64,000 bases of DNA from Prosopocoilus inquinatus (GCA_036172665.1 CM069872.1:44440101-44504100), one strand, 5' to 3'; counted from the stretch's first letter, positions 24,226 to 36,260 are shown. Numbers and translations are program-made. Notes: a model not told the origin generated them from the sequence alone.

Positions 24226-25991
24226 CAAATATGGAAACAGAAAAAGAAATTGAATGTGAACTTTTCAAGATATCTTTTGTTACATGTCAATCATAAATTG
24301 CTTAGTTGGTGAATCGTCTATAAATATAAAATTTGCCATTGTGTCCCCCTAGATTCAAACTCATTGGTCAGTGTCGAATGCATGCATTTAATATTAAAAG
24401 ATTTTATTAAAAAAAAAAACAAACTCTCGATGATTAAATGATTTTTAATGGCCAGAATCAAATTCGTATTAAACTGGGTTGTTAAAATCGAATTAATCAC
24501 TGCAACAAACGGACCGAATCTGTTCGGTTCTAAATTAGATTCAAATTAAATCGATCGGAAGCACCGGCCGCGTCTGCGATTTATCGGACGCGTTTCGTCT
24601 GCTGTTTCCAGGCGAAATTTATTCATTATCCTGTGGCGGCGAAACAAAAGGACGAAAGGCGTTGTTGCAGTTTTGGCAAACTTTCAGATAATCAGGACGA
24701 CTTAATTTGTAAAACTATTTAAATAGTAGTGACCGACCACGTTTCCGGATCGCTGGCTGTGGTCTTGTTCTGGTGTTTAAACAATTTAAAATTGCTGCAC
24801 TTTCGGAACGGCGTGGCGGCTTCCTCTAAACTTAATCCAATTTTGTAGGAGGATGCGCTAGTTCTAAGTTGTATGAAAACATTTCCGAGCGAAAATATTA
24901 TTTTCCTTCAGATGTTATCGAAGAGTTCCTGTTATTAGGGTAAGCACTCCACTCTGGTACGCCAAGTACGAAAAAGGGTAAAGCAAACAATGGAGGGAAT
25001 GTTGGTTGGTGATTAATTTAGTAAGGCACTGGCATTTGGGGGCGCCTACGAATTGATTTTAGGCATTCCACTTGACGTTTTCACGCATTCATAAAACAAA
25101 GACCTTTACATAAGATTTCTATCTGCATTTCGAAGTAGGTTTTCGTGAGATCTGCGATAGCGATAAATAAACGCGTAAATAGCATGCAAGTCTTTGCTTT
25201 ATTTGTAAATATAATATCAATTTTACATTTATTGAGTAAACTTGATTTTTAAATACGTAAGTGAAAAGAAAAGAAACTTTTATTGCATCGAAATAATTTG
25301 AAAGTCTGTTAAAATGCATCTGCGTATCCTTTCTCTCTCAAACAAAAATATTTGATTTTTACTAAAATAAACTTTTTAACTTCGTTCAGAATACATACTT
25401 TCAATGGTGCTTAGCTAAAACAATACTTCTGAAAGCAAAATTATTGAAGCTTTCCTCTCTCCGAAGTTCAATTTATATTTTATTTTATCTCAAACTGTGG
25501 ATATTAGACCCCCTATGCGTATAGATTTTATGTTTTCTCTTTCTATGTAACCAGAGGTTGACGGGTCGGACACTTATTTTGAATCGCCCAGTATAGGTAT
25601 AGAGTTCATTAATTTTTAAAACTATTGATAAAATTTTTGTTTCCAGAAACATGAATAAAACTTATCAAGCATAAATCAGCGTAATACTAATTATCATTTT
25701 TTTATGCAAAATTTATTGTCAAAAAGAAGTTATAAAGCACTGGCGTTTTAGAGGGAATTAATCCTCTGTAAATATCAAAGCAAATTATCCGGTCTAATCA
25801 AGCAAATTAATTCGGCCCCCATGTGTAGATTTCGAGTTACTATGAACGGAATGGGATTAATTTAAGAATTACGAATAATTTTTGTTAGTTGGGAGGAAAT
25901 AAGAAAGAGAAAGGATGCATTTTATTAGCCATATTCGCCCAGCATAAAAGTTGCATTCTTCTTTACCAATAATACATGTCGATGGTCTTAA
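24226..25991. other. Gene-free intergenic DNA
   Basis: No coding region is seen. About 24500-24860 is a GC-richer, non-repetitive island and a candidate regulatory segment. The remaining sequence is AT-rich. Confidence 0.45.
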
Positions 25992-25999
25992 ATCAATAC

Positions 26000-26996
26000 C
26001 AGTGGCAGCTCATCAGGCAGAGCCTGTCCTACTAAAGTTGCATGTTCGTCGGGACAGCCCCAAAAAACAAATTTGTTTGGAAAATACACCCACTTACCCT
26101 TTCGCAGTTGTTGTCGATTAGTCGGTTGTTTTTTGGTAAAAGGTGTTAGAAAGGTGATTAAAAACTCTGTGAATTTCGAGCTTAAATTCAATTCAAAACT
26201 TACAAGCGCGATCAGGAGGAGAGGGAAAGACGTTCATTTAATTGAGCAAATAAAATACTCGTCGCTTTAGAATTTTGATTGTAACTCAAGAACGCGTTCG
26301 TCGATTGTTTTTTGGTAAAAGGCGTTGGAAAGTTGAGAAAAAGCTCTGTGAATTCCAAGCTTAAATTGAATTCAAAAATTGCAAGCGCGATCGCGAGGGG
26401 AGGGAGAGACGTTCATTTAATTGAGCAAATAAAATACGCGTCGCTTTAGAATTTTGAGTGTAACTCAAGAACGCGTTCGTCAATTGTTTTTTGGTAAAAG
26501 GCGTTGGAAAGCTAAGAAAAAGCTCTGTGAACTACATGCTTAAATTTGAACCAAAAATTACAAGTGCGATCGTGAGGGGAGGGAGAGACGTTTAGTTAAT
26601 TTAGTAAAAGAAAACGTGTCGCTTTTGAATTTTGATTGTAACTCAAAAACGCGTTCGTCGATTGTTTTTCGGTAAAAGGCGTTGGAAAGCTGAGAAAAAG
26701 CTCTGTGAACTACATGCTTAAATGTAAACCAAAAATTACAAACGCGATCGCGATGGGAGGAAGAGACGTTCAGTTAATTGAGCAAATAAAAACGCGTCGC
26801 TTTTGTACTTCAAGAACGCGTTCGTCGATTGTTTTTTGGTAAAAGGCGTTGGAAAGCTGAGAAGAAGCTCAGTAAATCTCACGCTTAAATTTACTGGAAA
26901 AATTACAAGCCCCAAAAAACTTTATTTGGAAAGTGCACCCACTTTCCCTTTTGCAGTTGTTGTTCACCCGCAGTAAATCATCACGTGCCGCCACTG
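26000..26996. mobile_element. Non-autonomous hAT-like element with internal tandem repeats
   Basis: It starts CAGTGGCAGCTCAT at 26000 and ends with the inverted form of CAGTGGCGGCACGT at 26996. It is flanked by an 8-bp target duplication with one difference, atcaatac (25992-25999) and atcaatat (26997-27004). Eight-base duplications and CAGTGGC-type ends fit hAT elements; the superfamily call is by analogy. There is no transposase. Inside, two direct copies of a ~59-bp flank (ccccaaaaaac through gcagttgttgt; about 26060-26115 and 26909-26965) enclose the tandem array. Outside, gatggtcttaaat and atttaagaccatc are inverted, so the element may have landed in another repeat. Confidence 0.8.
26116..26908. 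repeat. Five tandem ~178-bp repeats (minisatellite)
   Basis: The anchor word tcgattgttttttggtaaaa (with variants) occurs at about 26122, 26300, 26480, 26658 and 26824, giving spacings of about 178, 180, 178 and 166. Each unit also carries ggcgttggaaag, agctctgtgaa, gcgatcgcgaggggagggag (variants) and gagcaaataaaa. The first unit is the most diverged and the last is truncated. The array lies wholly within the hAT-like element. Confidence 0.9.
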
Positions 26997-27004
26997 ATCA
27001 ATAT

Positions 27005-27799
27005 CACGTAAGTCTAATACAAAGATGGTCTCATGGATTTAAGACCATCAATATATGCTAGGGATTTTTTTTTAATTTTTACTGAAGCACAGTTTTGGTA
27101 ACTTTCAGAAGCAGAAAGAGGACAAGGAAGATAAAATGAATAGTAACAGTTTTCCTCAGTAAAAATAAAAGCCCTTTTTGAAACTAAAGTCTTACTTATA
27201 TCAAGCAGCTTTCACTCACAATCAGTTAATTAAAAAATTAAAAGCAACCAGACACTAAAACGCAAACAATAGAATCAGCACCGTTGCACATTAATTTTCA
27301 TTTACGCGATATCATCGCAACAGTCAACTAATGAAGCCGTTAATCCCATAAAAGCGGTTTTAATTGCTGAAATGGAAAACTGCAAGCACGTCACGAACAA
27401 AAAAACACCGGGGTGTTTATAGTGTGCTTTGTTCATTTAATTGCCTCAAATGCAGCTCACCTCCTTTTATGCACGTGCCAGTATTTATCTTAAAGGCACT
27501 AAAACGAAAGCCGTAAAATAAATTTAAAAGGTAACAGCGATTTAGTACTTTGGAGTTGACTATTTCTCAGAGGATCAAGAGGAGGATCTTTATTTGTTTC
27601 GGAAAGTCGTTAAATCTCCAGTGGGGACATGGCTGGATATATCTGCTTGAAAAGAACCACTTGTTTAAAATCAATGCAGTGTTGTTCGAAGTCATCATCA
27701 GCTTTTAGGATTAAAAAATCTTTCCGGTTTCTTTAAGTCTCGTAAATCTTTTATTAGATTGGTGCTTTCAGCCTTTCGTCATTATTCTCATGTTCAAAG
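27005..27799. other. Gene-free intergenic DNA
   Basis: A short hairpin, gatggtct then agaccatc, lies at about 27025-27050 beside the hAT-like element. Nothing else is recognisable. Confidence 0.5.
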
Positions 27800-29309
27800 T
27801 AGTGATGCGACGAGTCGCAGTTTTCAGAAATCGAGTCGATTTGGATATCTTTATAAAAGACTCGACTCGAGCCAAGAGAGGATTCGAGTCCAGATTAAAA
27901 ACTCAACTTTAACTGATGATTTTTTTTTTATTGTTGAGAGTAATAAAACTTATAAGATTTGAGCTTAGAAATGAAATTTATTCATAAACCGCGCCGTGTC
28001 GACCACATTTCGATGATGAAATCCAATATCGTAACTATTAACAGAATAAGAAATAAGTAATACAGTAGGATCTTTATAATCCGAACATGCCCTAATCCGA
28101 ACCTCCAGTATTCCGAACAGCGGTAATAAGAAGCCATAATCCGAACAACGCCTCTTTAATCCGGACAGCGAAGTGATTCCCGCTGGAAATCCCTTGGTTT
28201 CATGTTTTCCAATAAATGCCCTGTTTATTTATACTGTTCGTTGTTCATTAGAGTGTCGGTCGCTAAGCCTCGAATTCGTAAGATAGCGGTAGAGAAAAGT
28301 AGCTGCCGTAAAATCGCGGGTAATAAGCAAATCCAAAGAAACAGTGGCACGCATCTAAGCTTCAAGAGCTCCAGACGAATGCTATATTCAGGCTATTTTA
28401 TATTATACCAATTTATGTTACAAGAAAATAGCACCAAAAAATATTAGCAAAGATCTGTTACGAAACGGGCACAAATAAATCTGTTTCTGTACGGTTTTAT
28501 GGTACCATAATTTGTTTTACTATTTTACACTCTCCTAAAATTTGATACACCTTTTTCTGGTATCATTTTATATGATAATGTAAAACAGGCTTTAAAAAAA
28601 TGTCGGTGTACACCAAGTAAGCAACAGCATGGGATTCCAAAAATGTGCAGCTAACTATCCATTCCCTACACAAAAATCTAATGACATTAATAAGCACATA
28701 TGGTTTGCTAGAAAACGTAAAAGTATTTTTTTAAACGTTTGGAATCCTTTCTTTGGTGAATCTCCATTTTTCAAATAAATTAGTAAAGTCAAATCAAGTT
28801 GAACTGTTATAAAAACGTAAAATTTCTTTTTACTTACTTTAAGTCAATGTACGCCACTTTTTTTCAATGCATTGTGACGCCATTTTTCAACGCTACAAGA
28901 CGTCATTCACGGTGATTTGACGATCGCTGTATTACAGTACCGCTGTCCTAGGATCCCAAAGCTTTACTGATTGTGAGTTCAGATTATATTCAGATTTATA
29001 TTTCTTGTCTTTTGTTCGATAATCCGAACATTTCGAAAATCCGCAATTATTAGTTTGAATTAAAGAGGTCGTACTGTGATTGTAGAACAGTCATAAAGTT
29101 ACAAGTTATTTAACACCTTTTCATTAAAAATTAGATGCAGTATAATTACATGTTTAAATGCATTAGAATTATTTTCTTTGGAAGAAAACACGTTATACAT
29201 AACCTTAATGCTAAAGTCTGTACTCGAACAGACTCGGATTCTCTCGCAACTAGTTACTGGAACAGAACGAGTACCTGATAACGAGTCTACTCGACTCGTC
29301 GCATCACTA
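27800..29309. mobile_element. TAGTGATGCGACGAGTCG-ended element, interrupted
   Basis: The left end, tagtgatgcgacgagtcg (27800), and the right end, cgactcgtcgcatcacta (29309), are perfect 18-bp inverted repeats. Several further agtcga/actcg words lie inside each end. Excluding the nested element at 28063-29076, about 500 bp remain, with no transposase. The ends are hAT-like in style, but I do not see a clear 8-bp duplication, so the class is uncertain. The ORF at 27759-27962 reads across the left end and is not a gene. Confidence 0.7.
28063..29076. mobile_element. pogo/Tigger-like element nested in 27800-29309
   Basis: The left end, cagtaggatctttataatcc with several aatccgaac repeats, is mirrored by the right end (ccgaacatttcgaaaatccg, then aaagaggtcgtactg). 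Such ends resemble pogo/Tigger elements of the Tc1/mariner group. A TA precedes the left end; the right flank reads TG, so the target site is not preserved. At ~1.0 kb it is shorter than an autonomous element. The ORF at 28202-28447 has no recognisable transposase motif. Confidence 0.7.
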
Positions 29310-29572
29310 ATTTAGGGTATGCCAATCTTGCATTTTTAAATTCAGTTTAACCAGTCTAGTTTGAAATTCATAATTTGAAATTTTTGAGTTTTTTTTTCAG
29401 ATCTCAAACATACTGAGATGGTTTGCAAAAACTGGCAACAAATCTCTTTAGATAGCCTCAGTAAAGTAATTTTTCTATTTCCTCAGCGGTCAGTTTACTG
29501 TTTGAGGTTTTACTGTACACTGTCCCTCAAACTCACTTACTTCAAAAGTAATTTAGATCCATTCTTTGTAAG

Positions 29573-29714
29573 GCCCGTATTACACGGTGATATTTCTTGT
29601 ACAAAATTTGTGAAATAATGACAGAAAAGTGCAGAATTAACCAATAAACATTCGCTATGGTAACCTGTCTCTTTGTCCAAAATTTACACAAAAATTATCA
29701 TCGTGTAAAGCAGA
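29573..29714. mobile_element. MITE, ~36-bp imperfect inverted ends
   Basis: The left end, 29573-29609 (gcccgtattacacggtgata, then tgtacaaaattt), pairs with the right end, about 29679-29714 (aaaatttacacaaaa, then tatcatcgtgtaaagcagac). The core, including aataaacattcgctatggta, has a diverged inverted relative near 33290-33345. No ORF. Confidence 0.65.
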
Positions 29715-29773
29715 CATAATAGCGAAGAATTGATCTATACAACTTTAAAAAAAAAAGTTTGAGAAAGAGTGTA

Positions 29774-30321
29774 CAGTGAAACCTCCCATTACGGATACCT
29801 CTTTTAATCGGACGGTTTCAATTTGTGACAAAAATTTGAAATTCATCAGAACTATGTCTCTACTGCACAGACACTTATAAAAAGCCACATGTCTGTCCAT
29901 TTATTTTCAAAACCAACAAGCGCCATGGTGCCCTCTTTTGGTTATTTGAACGCTAATAGGAATTTTTATGGAAGCAATAAACAGTTCGCTTCGCAAGAAA
30001 GGATGCCGCCCCTTCATATTTTTATTACTTTTGTTATAAAATCTTAAACCGTCTTCGATTTCAGGAAAATGACCTGTTTAACTTTTATTTTATACGCTTT
30101 ATAAATAAATTAATTATGAGCTAAATTTGTTAGTATATGTATATGGAATCTCAAATTATTAAAACAAAATTCAGTAACTGTAAACAAATTAAAATTTGTG
30201 ATTACTTTCAAAATATGTACATAAAATCGAATGATATTTCAAAATTTTATTTAACTTTAATTTTTAAATCCTTCATTACGCGGTGGTTACGGTTGATGTC
30301 TGCCTAAGAGAGGTTTCACTG
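29774..30321. mobile_element. pogo-like MITE with TA target duplication
   Basis: The left end reads TA|cagtgaaacctcccattacg (TA at 29772-29773). The right end reads gagaggtttcactg|TA (TA at 30322-30323). The first 13 bases are a perfect inverted repeat. TA duplication and CAGTGAAACCTC ends fit the Tc1/mariner-pogo group. The ~548-bp interior is AT-rich and non-coding; the frame at 30283-30540 starts within the right end and is not a gene. Confidence 0.8.
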
Positions 30322-30520
30322 TATTATTTATTTTTTATTTTGGATTTAATTCCAATTGCAATTTTTCCTTTTTTTAAACAGATTCTTGCTAAATTCCTTT
30401 ATTCTTATAAGTCAGTAATTAGATATTTTATTCTCCTTAGACTTCCACTTTATTTAAATTGTTCTTTTAATTCATATACAGTCAAAATCGAAAAAGATAG
30501 GGCCTGCGTCATCAATTACG

Positions 30521-30609
30521 AAGTAAAAACCGACAAATAACGCCTAACTCTGTTTTCTTATTCACCATGGAAACGGAAACAATACTGAAATATTTGTCGG
30601 TTTGTACTT
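30521..30609. repeat. Short inverted repeat, 19-bp arms
   Basis: aagtaaaaaccgacaaata (30521-30539) pairs with tatttgtcggtttgtactt (30591-30609), with one mismatch. The loop is about 50 bp. Nature unknown. Confidence 0.6.
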
Positions 30610-31080
30610 GTTTTTCATGAATCAAAAATTTAAATTTAATCATAATTTCATAAAATATGCTTATATCAGTTTTGCTGATTTAGAACAGGTATATTTCGCG
30701 TTTCAAAAATTACGTCACATAAATATTTCGCTTGTCTGCCACCCTCCCCCAGAGCAGGCCGATGCAAAACAGTTTTTTTTTTTAATCTACAATTCCATCC
30801 AGCGGAAATTAAATTTATTTAGTTCGTGTTGTTTTAATTAACGTTTGGAATATCTCTTTTCCAAAGCGAAACGACAAAATTTTTTACATCAATTATAATT
30901 TAGCCCGTATCGGTGCCCGATATTTTAATCAATTTAAATCGAATTGGTTTGCAGCGTCGAGCTGAAAGCACGCTGGAATTTTAAAAAACGCGACTTTTGC
31001 GGGTCGTAAATTTGGCTGGAAACTTTCTTCGACAAAGAACCATCGGGTTTACGAGTTAACCCCCGGGTACAATTTATTTT

Positions 31081-31099
31081 GTGTGTGTGTGTGTGTGTG
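31081..31099. repeat. (GT)n microsatellite
   Basis: Nine uninterrupted GT dinucleotides. They fall in a less AT-rich island (about 30900-31180) without coding content. Confidence 0.9.
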
Positions 31100-32029
31100 G
31101 GTGCTTATGCGTGGCCGGAGCTCGGTGACATTTCGTAGACGCGAACATGAAGAATTCACGCACAAGTAATTTTTCGTCCTGGCATCACTGTAAAGGTTTC
31201 TCAAAGGAAACAACACATGTTTATTGGAAGGCATACATACATAACACATTTCTTGAATTTTTCTTTTGATTTTGATATAAATGAACTTTGTGTTGCAGTC
31301 TGCTTATTTAAAAATCTATTAGTTGCAGATTTGACTTTCTGTGTAATTTAAATCTAAAGAAATCGACTTATAGCATTTTCTACTCACGTGCATACCGATT
31401 CTGCCACATTAAGTAGGCACACCCGAGCGCTCACGAGGCAGCCTACAGTGCTCGTATGTGCGATGCCGAAAGAGGTCGATTTAAATTCTGTGCCTACTTG
31501 GAGTGGTTTTATCTGTATATGTATGCATCGAGAGCGCACTCAGAGTATATCCATCTTCTTCTAACCTCATGTAATAAAATGAGCTGAAGTAAGCACGCTA
31601 GACTTTGAAAAATATACTTACATGTGATATGGACGCCCTTGATGTAAATATCCAACCCAACCCAAAAATCCTTCCAGAAGAAATTTCTGGCTGCGCTACT
31701 GGTTAAATTAGCAAACAAGTAGATGTAGTATTTTTCACGATGATTGCAACGATGCAGTCTGAAAAGCAACTGAACATTGCGTTTACGAGGTAAGGATGAA
31801 AAGAGATGGAACAGCCTGCAATTTGTTTCTTTAGAAACTCGTCAAGAGGCTTTGAAAAATGAAAATAATCAAAAACAATAAAAGAAATCGTTTTTGGTTA
31901 TCAAGATTGAAATTGCAAAAAATAAAACTCCTAAAGAAAATAAGATAAACAAATGACGGCTACCGCGATAAAAAATTGAAGCACACTGCGCATGAATGCA
32001 ACAAAAAATACATGACAGTTTTTCTTTGA

Positions 32030-32970
32030 TCGATTTTCTTTTGTTGCTTTTGTTCGAACTAATTATCGAAGTTTCATTTTATTGAATTTTCATAGATTTT
32101 TCATTTGTTTTTCTTTGCTCGCTTTATTTTGTGTGTTTTGTTTTGTTTTGTGTTTATTTTTATTATTTGTTTTCTCGTTTTTCCTTTTGTCGAATTATTA
32201 TTTTGCAAGGCGTTGCGCTTCACAAAGTTTCTCCTTTCGTACATGTTGCTATTTTTGGTTTAATTACTTTCACATTCAGCTGGAAAATTGTCGATTTTCT
32301 TTTGTTTTCTGTACACCATATGCTTTATGTTTCGATTTTGTTTGTTTGTCCTCTTTTATTTTTTTTACGTTCCGCCGCGGAAAGTTTCATGTGTTTTGAT
32401 TTTGTCTCTTTGTTCTCTTTTGTTTCTTTTTGTCCAAGTATTGTTTTGTAACGTGTTATTTTTTTTTAATTTGACGTCCAGACTCGCACACTTAAATCTG
32501 CAAAATACATTATACGACAAATTAAAATAAAAAACACAAGTTATTCTATTGACGTTATTTTTAGTTTCGGTTTTTTTCTTGGCATTTTTTTTAAATAACT
32601 TTCAAGCAGTTTACTTTCATTCATCTTTCTTTCGTATCCGTTATATATTTCTTACTGTATTTGTTAATTTTTCGTAAGTTTTTTTTTCTACTAGTTTTTT
32701 TTTAGCTGTAGAATTGTTGATTATCTTTTGGTTTTCTTTTGCCTTACTATCGTTTTTCTTTAATTTTGTTTGTTTATTTGCTTTGGTTTTTTCCTCTTTT
32801 GTCGAATTTATGTTTCATGTCCTGTTGATGCTATTTGCAATTTAATTTCTTGTTCGTTTTCCTGTCAATTTTTATTTTATTTCTTTGTTTTTTCTATCAA
32901 TCTTTTTCAAAAACGAACTAAATTGATTAATTATTCAGTTTTCACTGTCATTGATTTAAGGCTGTGCTGA
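32030..32970. repeat. Second T-skewed domain with internal duplication
   Basis: Like 6.1-7.9 kb, the + strand is T-dominated. The module agctggaaaattgtcgattt, then ttgttttct (about 32278), recurs diverged near 32703 as agctgtagaattgttgatta, then a similar T-rich stretch, a spacing of about 425 bp. The long F/L/C-rich frames at 32082-32530 are products of this composition: they overlap in several frames and have no plausible family. Confidence 0.6.
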
Positions 32971-34199
32971 TAATTTAGTATAAATTCAACATGAATAATA
33001 AGTGTAATAAAAGCAAATTTCAATTTCATGGTAGTTATTGAACCAAAATAAAAATTAATGTAAGGCCATATTTTTAATCTCTTGTATTCGTTAATAATTA
33101 AAATAATAAAGGGCAATTCTCATTAATAAAACTAACCCTGTACATACTTTCTTCAGAACATTGAAACATTCTCTTCTGTAAAATTGGAAGTTTAACTTTA
33201 TTACTTTAATAAATATGGTTGCGGCTCTTAGAGTCATACGACACCATGTTAAATTTTATAGAAGTATTAATTTAAATATAAAGTGAGAGTGAAGAGTTAC
33301 CATAGTGAATGTTTACTGATTAATTCATCACTTCTCTGCCAATTTTTTTTTTAATTTATGAAAACAAAATTATCACATGCGACCCTTACACAAAATAAAT
33401 ATACTTACCGTAACAAAAAAAGGGTTGCAATAATAAGATAATATCAAAATCAAATCAACATTTTGCAATTTTAATTAACAAAAGTAGTCTCGTACAGAAC
33501 AAGATTATGGTGAAAGGTCATCAAATTTCTTCACTATTATGCTCTTTGTACACTGTCTGAATGTAGAAAGCGCTGTAGTTGTTACCCAAGTAATTTTCTG
33601 AGCTAGTTTTGTAGAGAAAATTTGCATTCGAATGCCTTCAACTTCAGTAACTGCTCCATTAACGATAAAATAAGATAAGCTCAGAAGCAAAAGGCCTGAC
33701 GCCATGGAATATTTAAATTTTAGCAAAAACTCTATTATTATTTAGATTTGGTGTTTACTTAGGATATAAATAGCACTTTTTTAATTATCGGATAGTCTAG
33801 TTGTACACAGATATTCAATTTCAAATATTAAGGAATTTACCATTTACATATTTAGTATTTAAAAAATATTATTCCCTGATGGTATTAAGTCTACTTATGT
33901 ATATCATTTTTTACATAAAGCTTTAATTTAATGTAACAGAGAAACGAAATTAATATTGTTCACAAAGGCAGAGTTCAGTCGTCTGTATAATGAATTACAA
34001 TGAAATGTCCATAAAAGATGAGAATGGTAACACATATTTATAAACAGATTAGCGCCAGTTCGTAACTTTGCAAAGATAAAACTAACTCGAATTTGGCGTC
34101 TGCCAAAGTAAATTTCACTCGTGAAGAACGTCGTCGAAAACACAGAAGACATTAAATGTAACGTAGAAGGAGGAACTTGTCTCTAATTCACTGCTCATC
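32971..34199. other. Gene-free AT-rich DNA with a diverged MITE relative
   Basis: Around 33227-33350, on the minus strand, gtaaacattcactatggtaa and adjoining bases resemble the core of the element at 29573-29714. No gene is seen; the frames at 33505-33726 and 33928-34152 on the minus strand have no recognisable domain. Confidence 0.5.
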
Positions 34200-34203
34200 A
34201 ATT

Positions 34204-34330
34204 TTATTTCGCCTTCCGCCCCCTGATAGATATATTTCGCGCGCCCTGCGTTTTACTTTGGCGCTTCGCACCGGCGCGGCGCGGCGCGAGACGTTCCCGG
34301 ATTCCGGAGTGCTCCGGCGTCGGAAATAAG
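34204..34330. promoter_or_regulatory. CpG-dense patch, candidate promoter or regulatory site
   Basis: About 20 CpG dinucleotides fall in ~125 bp, including the run ggcgcggcgcggcgcg, in a region otherwise poor in G+C. No coding frame starts here. In AT-rich insect genomes such patches often mark promoters or regulatory DNA, but no transcript start or nearby gene is visible on either side. Confidence 0.35.
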
Positions 34331-35154
34331 CACAATATCTTAAATGGATTCCGTTTCATAAATCTTCGACGGCGGTTCATTATCTAGCGAGCAGTGGGAG
34401 TCGGGTTGATTTCAATTAGCAGAAACTAACACAAAACGAAATGCAGAACGTGTTTGATGGATGATACTGGCTATTTTCAGGCACGCAATTTCGAGTTTCT
34501 TCAAGATGTTAGACAGAGATTCAATTTTCTTTTACTGTTCTGTGTTTAACTTAAATTTATTTTAAGAAACGATTACATAAATTATGTCACATTACGTTTA
34601 GGTGTTCATATTTTTGTAGACATTATTTAAAAAATAATAACTAAAAACTAATGCTAAAATGTTGAAATAAAGCATTATTTAAGTTAAAAAAAGTACACTA
34701 ACAATAAGTGGGGTTATCCCAAGTCAAGTTTTATTATGCATTATCTTTTGAGGGTTAAAGAATTCTTAATGATGTCAGAAAGCAATCTAGTTCATGAATA
34801 AAAAGGTAAAAAACACTCCACTTTAGAGCTTCAGAGCGAAAGCTCGTCCGCGTAATCTGCGTATTAATAATTTCATTCTGATTCAGCCGAAGCCGCGGGA
34901 TCGATAAAAGATTTAGCGAGGTTCATATTTCGGGGCGGGCAATGAATACGTAATTTGATTTTTTTTCTCAGAGATATCCAGACGCGTAATATGATTCTTA
35001 TTTGAGAACTCGAGAGTTTGCCTGACAAAAAATTATTTTATTTGGGCTCCCCTTTTCGCTTTGAAACAGTCAAGTTAAAATTGGTGGTAATAAAAAAATT
35101 GCGGATACTAAATTAAATTTAATCTTGACGATTGATTTCATCTCTATACAGGGT

Positions 35155-35830
35155 GATTCGTTAGACTTTTTACAAACTTTCGCCAATGAAAGTAAATGTA
35201 ATTTTAGGCAAATATGGTCCAATTTGCTGTTGTTTAGAAGTAATAGTTATTTTTAATTTTTTTTTAATAACAAAAGCTACAATGTATGTACGTCATAGAC
35301 AATACTCATCTACTGCACTACGTTAATCAACACTATTATTAACTTTACGTTTGATTTGAATTTAATGACGTTGTTGATTAATGTAATGCAGTTATTTGAA
35401 ACAGACGAGTATTTTAGACGACGTGCATGTATTCTTTCGTGAAATGACTCGTATTTAGTGTAATGACACAGACAATAAGTAAACAGCACAAAACTCAGCT
35501 GATAAAAGAAAATTACAGCAATTCAAGTCAGGTATCTATTACAAAGAAAAAGAAAAAAACTAGAAAACATCGCTTCTTAAGAAACACATCTTTTATGGAA
35601 CACTTTGTATATAACGGCATCGCAATGAATGAATTCTATCGTGAGTTGATGGATCGCATCATGATTCCAAAAAAAGTAGTTTCTCGAGTTTTTTAAATTT
35701 ATTTTTAACAGTGCAAGTACTGCGAAACATTTTTTTTTTATTTTAAATATCTTTGAGTCGCTGTAACTTCTAAATAAAAGCAAACTTGACCTGTATTGGT
35801 AGGATATTTCTTCAAAAATTACATCTTTCT
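35155..35830. repeat. Composite inverted-repeat region
   Basis: An inner inverted repeat pairs 35284-35332 (catagacaatactcatct, then gttaatcaac) with about 35370-35430. An outer, more diverged pair links 35185-35262 (ggtccaatttgctgttgttt, then agaagtaat) with about 35720-35830. A terminus-like tatacagggtgattcg lies at the left edge. Probably one or two decayed foldback elements; the frames at 35463-35837 are not genes. Confidence 0.5.
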
Positions 35831-35859
35831 TCATCAAAGTCTAAAGCAGTAAACAAAAC

Positions 35860-36260
35860 TGTATAATTAAAAAATATGTAACATTTGCACGGTCATTTAA
35901 GTTACAAATTAAGTTAAATTATATATAAAATAATTAAATAATAAATAAATAAGAAATAAGTTAAGTTAAAAGGAGGAAAGGTCAAAAGTAGTTATCAAGA
36001 GTAACTATGACAGTTGGCAAGTGTAACTGCACAAGATAAATGAAAATGTAGTTAAAACGTAAAAATAAAAATAAAATGTCCACGCAAGTATAATGGAGAT
36101 AAGAAAGTGACTGAATTTTCTTCATGTTAGTAAGTAGTATAAAAGCGATTAATAGTATATAATATGATAAGTAAAAAAATAATAAAAAAAACTATATATA
36201 AATAAATAAAAATATAAATAATGAAAAATTAAATATAAATATAATAAGTAAACATGAAGC
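35860..36260. repeat. Low-complexity A/T stretch
   Basis: Dominated by aaataataaataaataag and atataaataaataaaaatat type words. No coding content or larger structure. Confidence 0.75.

Noticed and set aside
26116..26908. CRISPR-like array
   Set aside because: Contiguous ~178-bp units without spacers, inside a transposon of a eukaryotic genome; a minisatellite.
28202..28447. Frame inside the pogo-like element as a CENP-B/pogo transposase
   Set aside because: A few basic residues only; no helix-turn-helix pattern or DDE motif could be matched.
32082..32530. Overlapping F/L/C-rich frames resembling membrane proteins
   Set aside because: They occur in several overlapping frames of a T-dominated strand and are composed of TTT/TGT codons; a composition artefact.
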